Shown piece after piece: positions 6,633 through 8,250 of a stretch of DNA of 8,250 nucleotides. The notes under the pieces are model-generated. The model ran no database searches, was not told where the DNA came from, and saw only the letters and a program-made list of their open reading frames with translations. Location of the stretch: assembly GCA_018241165.1 (NCBI GenBank), contig JAFEEK010000238.1, forward strand, positions 1-8,250, in the 5' to 3' direction. Numbering within the stretch: the first letter of the stretch is position 1; every line of letters begins with the position of its first letter. The position numbers were made by a program, and so were the translations under genes. The DNA comes from Pseudomonadota bacterium (lineage in GTDB: Bacteria; Pseudomonadota; Gammaproteobacteria; Xanthomonadales; Rhodanobacteraceae).

Positions 6633-6995
6633 TCATTTCGGCAGGGCGTAGATGCCCATTGCGCCCAGTTCTTCCAGGGCACGCTCCATGTCGAGCTTGA
6701 TCCGGTTCATCAGGCGCATCGCCTGGATGCTGGCCGGCGCTGAGCCGGGCGAGGGCGAGAGTACGGCGGCATCCGTGTCGGGTACGAACTGGGCCAGGTA
6801 CACGTAGCCGCGGGCAAGGGATTCCTTGAGCGCAGTGTGTTCCGGTTCAAGATGCTGGAGTAACATGACGATGGCATCCCGGATCTGCGCTTTCGAATGC
6901 GGCAGTTGCGATTCGGGCACGCCGTGCAACCCGGGTTGCACCTGCGCCAGCACGCGGCCGTAGTCGGTCACCACCTTCGTCGCCAGTGCCAGCAT
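6633..6995 (-). CDS. Conserved-type hypothetical protein, 120 residues
   Basis: I do not recognise a named family. The 120-residue protein has no signal peptide or membrane segment and looks mostly helical: an N-terminal helix (MLALATKVVTDYGRVLAQV), a Pro/Gly/His loop (QPGLHGVPESQLPHS), a helix (KAQIRDAIVMLLQHL), a GYVYLAQFVPD segment, a Ser/Pro/Ala-rich linker (79-88), and a C-terminal helix (MRLMNRIKLDMERALEELG). Its codon use resembles the neighbours, and the frame has a plausible start and stop, supporting a real gene. ATG 6995 is the first start after the divergent intergenic gap; a hairpin lies directly before it. It is divergent from the DUF1289 gene and upstream of, and codirectional with, the HD-GYP/EAL pair, 112 bases away with a candidate promoter between, so co-transcription is possible but not shown. 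A role in c-di-GMP signalling would be guesswork. Confidence 0.75.
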   Translation of the reverse strand: MLALATKVVTDYGRVLAQVQPGLHGVPESQLPHSKAQIRDAIVMLLQHLEPEHTALKESLARGYVYLAQFVPDTDAAVLSPSPGSAPASIQAMRLMNRIKLDMERALEELGAMGIYALPK

Positions 6996-7060
6996 CGTGT
7001 CGCCGCCGTGAAAACAGCGGCGAATCTAACAAGATTGACCTTCGATTCCCATAGTTGTCC
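6996..7060. promoter_or_regulatory. Divergent intergenic region with hairpin and candidate extended -10
   Basis: This 65-base gap separates two divergent genes and must hold both promoters unless they lie inside the genes. On the minus strand, TGTTAGATT (7023-7031) resembles an extended -10 (TGn plus TAGATT), without a clear -35. An inverted repeat CGCCGCCG/CAGCGGCG (7001-7008 and 7015-7022, one G-T pair, loop TGAAAA) lies five bases before the minus-strand ATG at 6995. On the plus strand, TTGACC at 7035-7040 resembles a -35, but the matching -10 would fall on the DUF1289 start codon, so it is not convincing. Confidence 0.35.
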
Positions 7061-7264
7061 ATGTTTGCCTGTGCCGTAATCCAAAAACCTGTCCTGAGTC
7101 CCTGCACCGGCGTTTGTCGTCTGGACGACGCCGGCTTCTGCGTGGGCTGCCGTCGCACGGGCGACGAAATCGCGAACTGGCTGCAATTGAGCGATGCGCA
7201 ACGCCTGCACTTGATGAACGAGATATTGCCGCGACGCGCGGACGCGGAAGGGGATGCCGCGTGA
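7061..7264 (+). CDS. DUF1289 four-cysteine small protein
   Basis: A 67-residue protein of the DUF1289 family, function unknown; members are predicted Fe-S or zinc-binding because of their cysteines. The signature SPCTGVCRLDDAGFCVGCRRT is clear, with cysteines at 15, 19, 27 and 30 (CxxxC then CxxC), followed by the family helix GDEIANWLQLSDAQRLHLMNEI. An additional Cys4 is probably not part of the site. ATG 7061 is preferred; the only other option is TTG 7055, since a TAG in frame lies at 7052-7054. No Shine-Dalgarno is evident. Its TGA (7262-7264) overlaps the GTG of the Nudix gene, implying translational coupling, so it is the first gene of a three-gene run with the Nudix hydrolase and sulfurtransferase. 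In other proteobacteria DUF1289 genes are often found beside metabolic genes, which says little about function. Confidence 0.87.
   Translation: MFACAVIQKPVLSPCTGVCRLDDAGFCVGCRRTGDEIANWLQLSDAQRLHLMNEILPRRADAEGDAA
7246..7254 (+). promoter_or_regulatory. Shine-Dalgarno site for the Nudix gene
   Basis: GGAAGGGGA lies six bases before GTG 7261, in the 3' end of the DUF1289 gene. It supports the GTG that overlaps the DUF1289 stop as the Nudix start. An ATG at 7265 is out of frame with the Nudix protein, and the in-frame start codon at 7114 lies deep inside DUF1289. Confidence 0.6.
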
Positions 7265-7878
7265 ATGCCGCCGTCGACCTCGGCACTCGCGTGCAGCGTG
7301 CGGTGCGCAGCCTGGATGACCCGCCGCAAGGGCCGGGCTGGAACCATGCCGAGATCGCGGACCTGCTCGGTGCGGGGCCGCGTCGCGCCGCCGCGGTGCT
7401 GGTGGCGACGATCGCGCGCGCGGATGGGCCGTGGATCCTGTTCACGCAACGCACCGAAAACCTGGCGCAGCACGCCGGGCAGGTGAGCTTCCCGGGTGGC
7501 GGCATCGAAGCGCAAGACGCGAATTGCATCGTCGCGGCCTTGCGCGAAACACGCGAGGAAGTCGGCATCGACGCCACACTGGTGCGGCCGTTCGGCTATC
7601 TGGACTGCTTCGAGACGATCAGCGGCTATTGCGTCACGCCGGTCGTCGCGCAGGTCGATCCCGGCTATCGCGCGACGCCGGATCCGCGCGAAGTCGCCGA
7701 CGTATTCGAGGTGCCGCTCGCGTTTTTCCTCGATCCGGCGAATCTGCGCCAGCGCCGCTTCGACTGGCGCGGCAAGCAGCGCGAGGTCTGGGAATTCGCG
7801 TACAACGACCGCATCATCTGGGGTGCGACGGCGGCGATGCTGTTGAGCCTGGTCCGCCGCATGGAGGCAACACCATGA
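7261..7878 (+). CDS. Nudix hydrolase, CoA pyrophosphatase (NudL/YeaB-like)
   Basis: Predicted cytoplasmic Nudix enzyme that cleaves coenzyme A or its derivatives to phosphopantetheine and 3',5'-ADP with Mg or Mn. The 205-residue protein contains the CoA-pyrophosphatase (UPF0035) signature LFTQRTENLAQHAGQVSFPG at residues 60-79. This runs straight into the Nudix helix, where REXXEE is present as RETREE at 95-100 followed by VGID. The position of the first Nudix-box Glu is Ala87, as is usual for this subfamily as I remember it, so it is not taken as a defect. The C-terminal part (EVPLAFFLDPANL, IIWGATAAML) also fits NudL. GTG 7261 overlaps the DUF1289 stop and has a purine-rich site upstream. 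Its stop overlaps the sulfurtransferase ATG as ATGA. Substrate specificity among acyl-CoAs cannot be read from the sequence. Confidence 0.93.
   Translation: MNAAVDLGTRVQRAVRSLDDPPQGPGWNHAEIADLLGAGPRRAAAVLVATIARADGPWILFTQRTENLAQHAGQVSFPGGGIEAQDANCIVAALRETREEVGIDATLVRPFGYLDCFETISGYCVTPVVAQVDPGYRATPDPREVADVFEVPLAFFLDPANLRQRRFDWRGKQREVWEFAYNDRIIWGATAAMLLSLVRRMEATP
7863..7867 (+). promoter_or_regulatory. Shine-Dalgarno site for the sulfurtransferase
   Basis: GGAGG seven bases before ATG 7875, embedded in the last codons of the Nudix gene. It fixes the sulfurtransferase start at the ATG overlapping the Nudix TGA. Confidence 0.8.
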
Positions 7879-8250
7879 ATCTTTCCACATTGATCGATGC
7901 ACAAATCCTTTCCACGCGCATTCGCACCGGCGACGTGCTCGTCGTCGATTGCCGCTTCGAGCTGGCCGACCCGGCGGCCGGCGCGCGCGCTTATGCCCAA
8001 GGCCACATTCCCGGCGCCGTGTACGCAAGCCTGGACCACGATCTTTCGGACCTGTCCAAACAGGGCCTTGGCCGCCATCCCTTGCCGGACGCCACGGCAT
8101 TTTCGGCGTCGCTGTCGCGCTGGGGTTGGACGCCGGATACGCCCGTCGTCGCCTACGATGCCGCGAACGGCGCGCTGGCGGCGGCGCGGCTGTGGTGGAT
8201 GTTGCGCCTGGCCGGAGCGCGCGAGGCGGCAGTTCTCGATGGCGGCATCG
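7875..8250 (+). CDS. Sulfurtransferase (thiosulfate/3-mercaptopyruvate type), N-terminal part
   Basis: Start of a tandem-rhodanese sulfurtransferase, cut by the window end after 125 codons with no stop. Family members move sulfane sulfur from thiosulfate or 3-mercaptopyruvate to thiol acceptors or cyanide. The visible part is the first, non-catalytic rhodanese domain: VLVVDCRFELADPAAGARAY, then the hallmark GHIPGAVYASLDHDLSD, GRHPLPDATAFSASLSRWGW, and PVVAYDAANGALAAARLWWM leading to AVLDGG. The active-site Cys loop of the second domain, which would separate thiosulfate from mercaptopyruvate specificity, lies outside. The ATG overlaps the Nudix stop (ATGA) and has a strong GGAGG upstream, so it is translationally coupled as third gene of the DUF1289-Nudix run. 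Normal length would be about 280 residues. Confidence 0.93.
   Translation, partial: MNLSTLIDAQILSTRIRTGDVLVVDCRFELADPAAGARAYAQGHIPGAVYASLDHDLSDLSKQGLGRHPLPDATAFSASLSRWGWTPDTPVVAYDAANGALAAARLWWMLRLAGAREAAVLDGGI

Noticed and set aside
6601..6635. Possible terminator after the 120-residue gene (CTGACG/CGTCAG and TGACGG/CCGTCA pairings)
   Set aside because: Stems are only six base pairs with long loops, compete with one another, and are not followed by a T-run on either strand.
6521..6682. Longer N-terminus for the HD-GYP protein starting at 6682
   Set aside because: The extra 54 residues are Arg/Pro/Gly-rich, lack similarity to DUF3391 proteins, overlap the upstream gene's 3' end and would cross the best promoter candidate. 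GTG 6520 gives the usual family start.
7035..7063. TTGACC as -35 of a plus-strand promoter for the DUF1289 gene
   Set aside because: A 17-base spacer places the -10 on TCCATG at the start codon, which is not a credible -10 and would leave no leader.
1..8250. CRISPR arrays, insertion sequences, tRNA or rRNA genes, phage or defence genes
   Set aside because: No spaced direct repeats, transposase motifs, terminal inverted repeats or structural RNA signatures were seen; coding density and codon style are uniform across the window.

Overview
The window is a dense, high-GC (roughly mid-60s percent by eye), ordinary-looking bacterial chromosome segment. It contains no mobile element, CRISPR array, tRNA or rRNA that I can see. 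Gene content and order (hflX-hflK-hflC-DUF2065, a DUF3391-type HD-GYP protein, an EAL protein, and a DUF1289-Nudix-sulfurtransferase run) point to a gammaproteobacterium, most likely Xanthomonadales/Lysobacterales (for example Rhodanobacteraceae or Xanthomonadaceae). The assignment is inferred from gene families and codon use, not from a marker gene.

Layout. (1) Bases 1-3046, plus strand: the 3' part of hflX, then hflK, hflC and a 61-residue DUF2065 (YjeT-like) membrane protein, tightly packed, with hflK and hflC overlapping by four bases. HflK and HflC form the inner-membrane complex that modulates the FtsH protease; HflX is a ribosome-associated GTPase. (2) Bases 3165-3920, plus strand: a secreted FkpA-like FKBP peptidyl-prolyl isomerase with its own strong ribosome binding site and probably its own promoter. 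(3) Bases 3919-4015: a short convergent intergenic region with two small perfect hairpins and a strong, probably bidirectional terminator. (4) Bases 4015-6520, minus strand: two cyclic-di-GMP genes in tandem, an HD-GYP protein whose HD motif reads Met-Asp, followed 16 bases downstream by an EAL phosphodiesterase with a degenerate GGDEF domain. A plausible promoter precedes them. A 120-residue protein of unknown function (6633-6995) lies upstream on the same strand. (5) Bases 7061-8250, plus strand: a translationally coupled run of a DUF1289 four-cysteine protein, a Nudix CoA-pyrophosphatase-like hydrolase and the start of a 3-mercaptopyruvate/thiosulfate sulfurtransferase, which runs off the window.

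Functionally the window joins membrane and periplasmic protein quality control (HflKC, FKBP) to a c-di-GMP turnover locus and a small sulfur/CoA housekeeping cluster. I found no clearly new system. The most noteworthy points are the altered HD motif next to an apparently intact EAL enzyme, and the GGATG-apex hairpin pair downstream of the FKBP gene.
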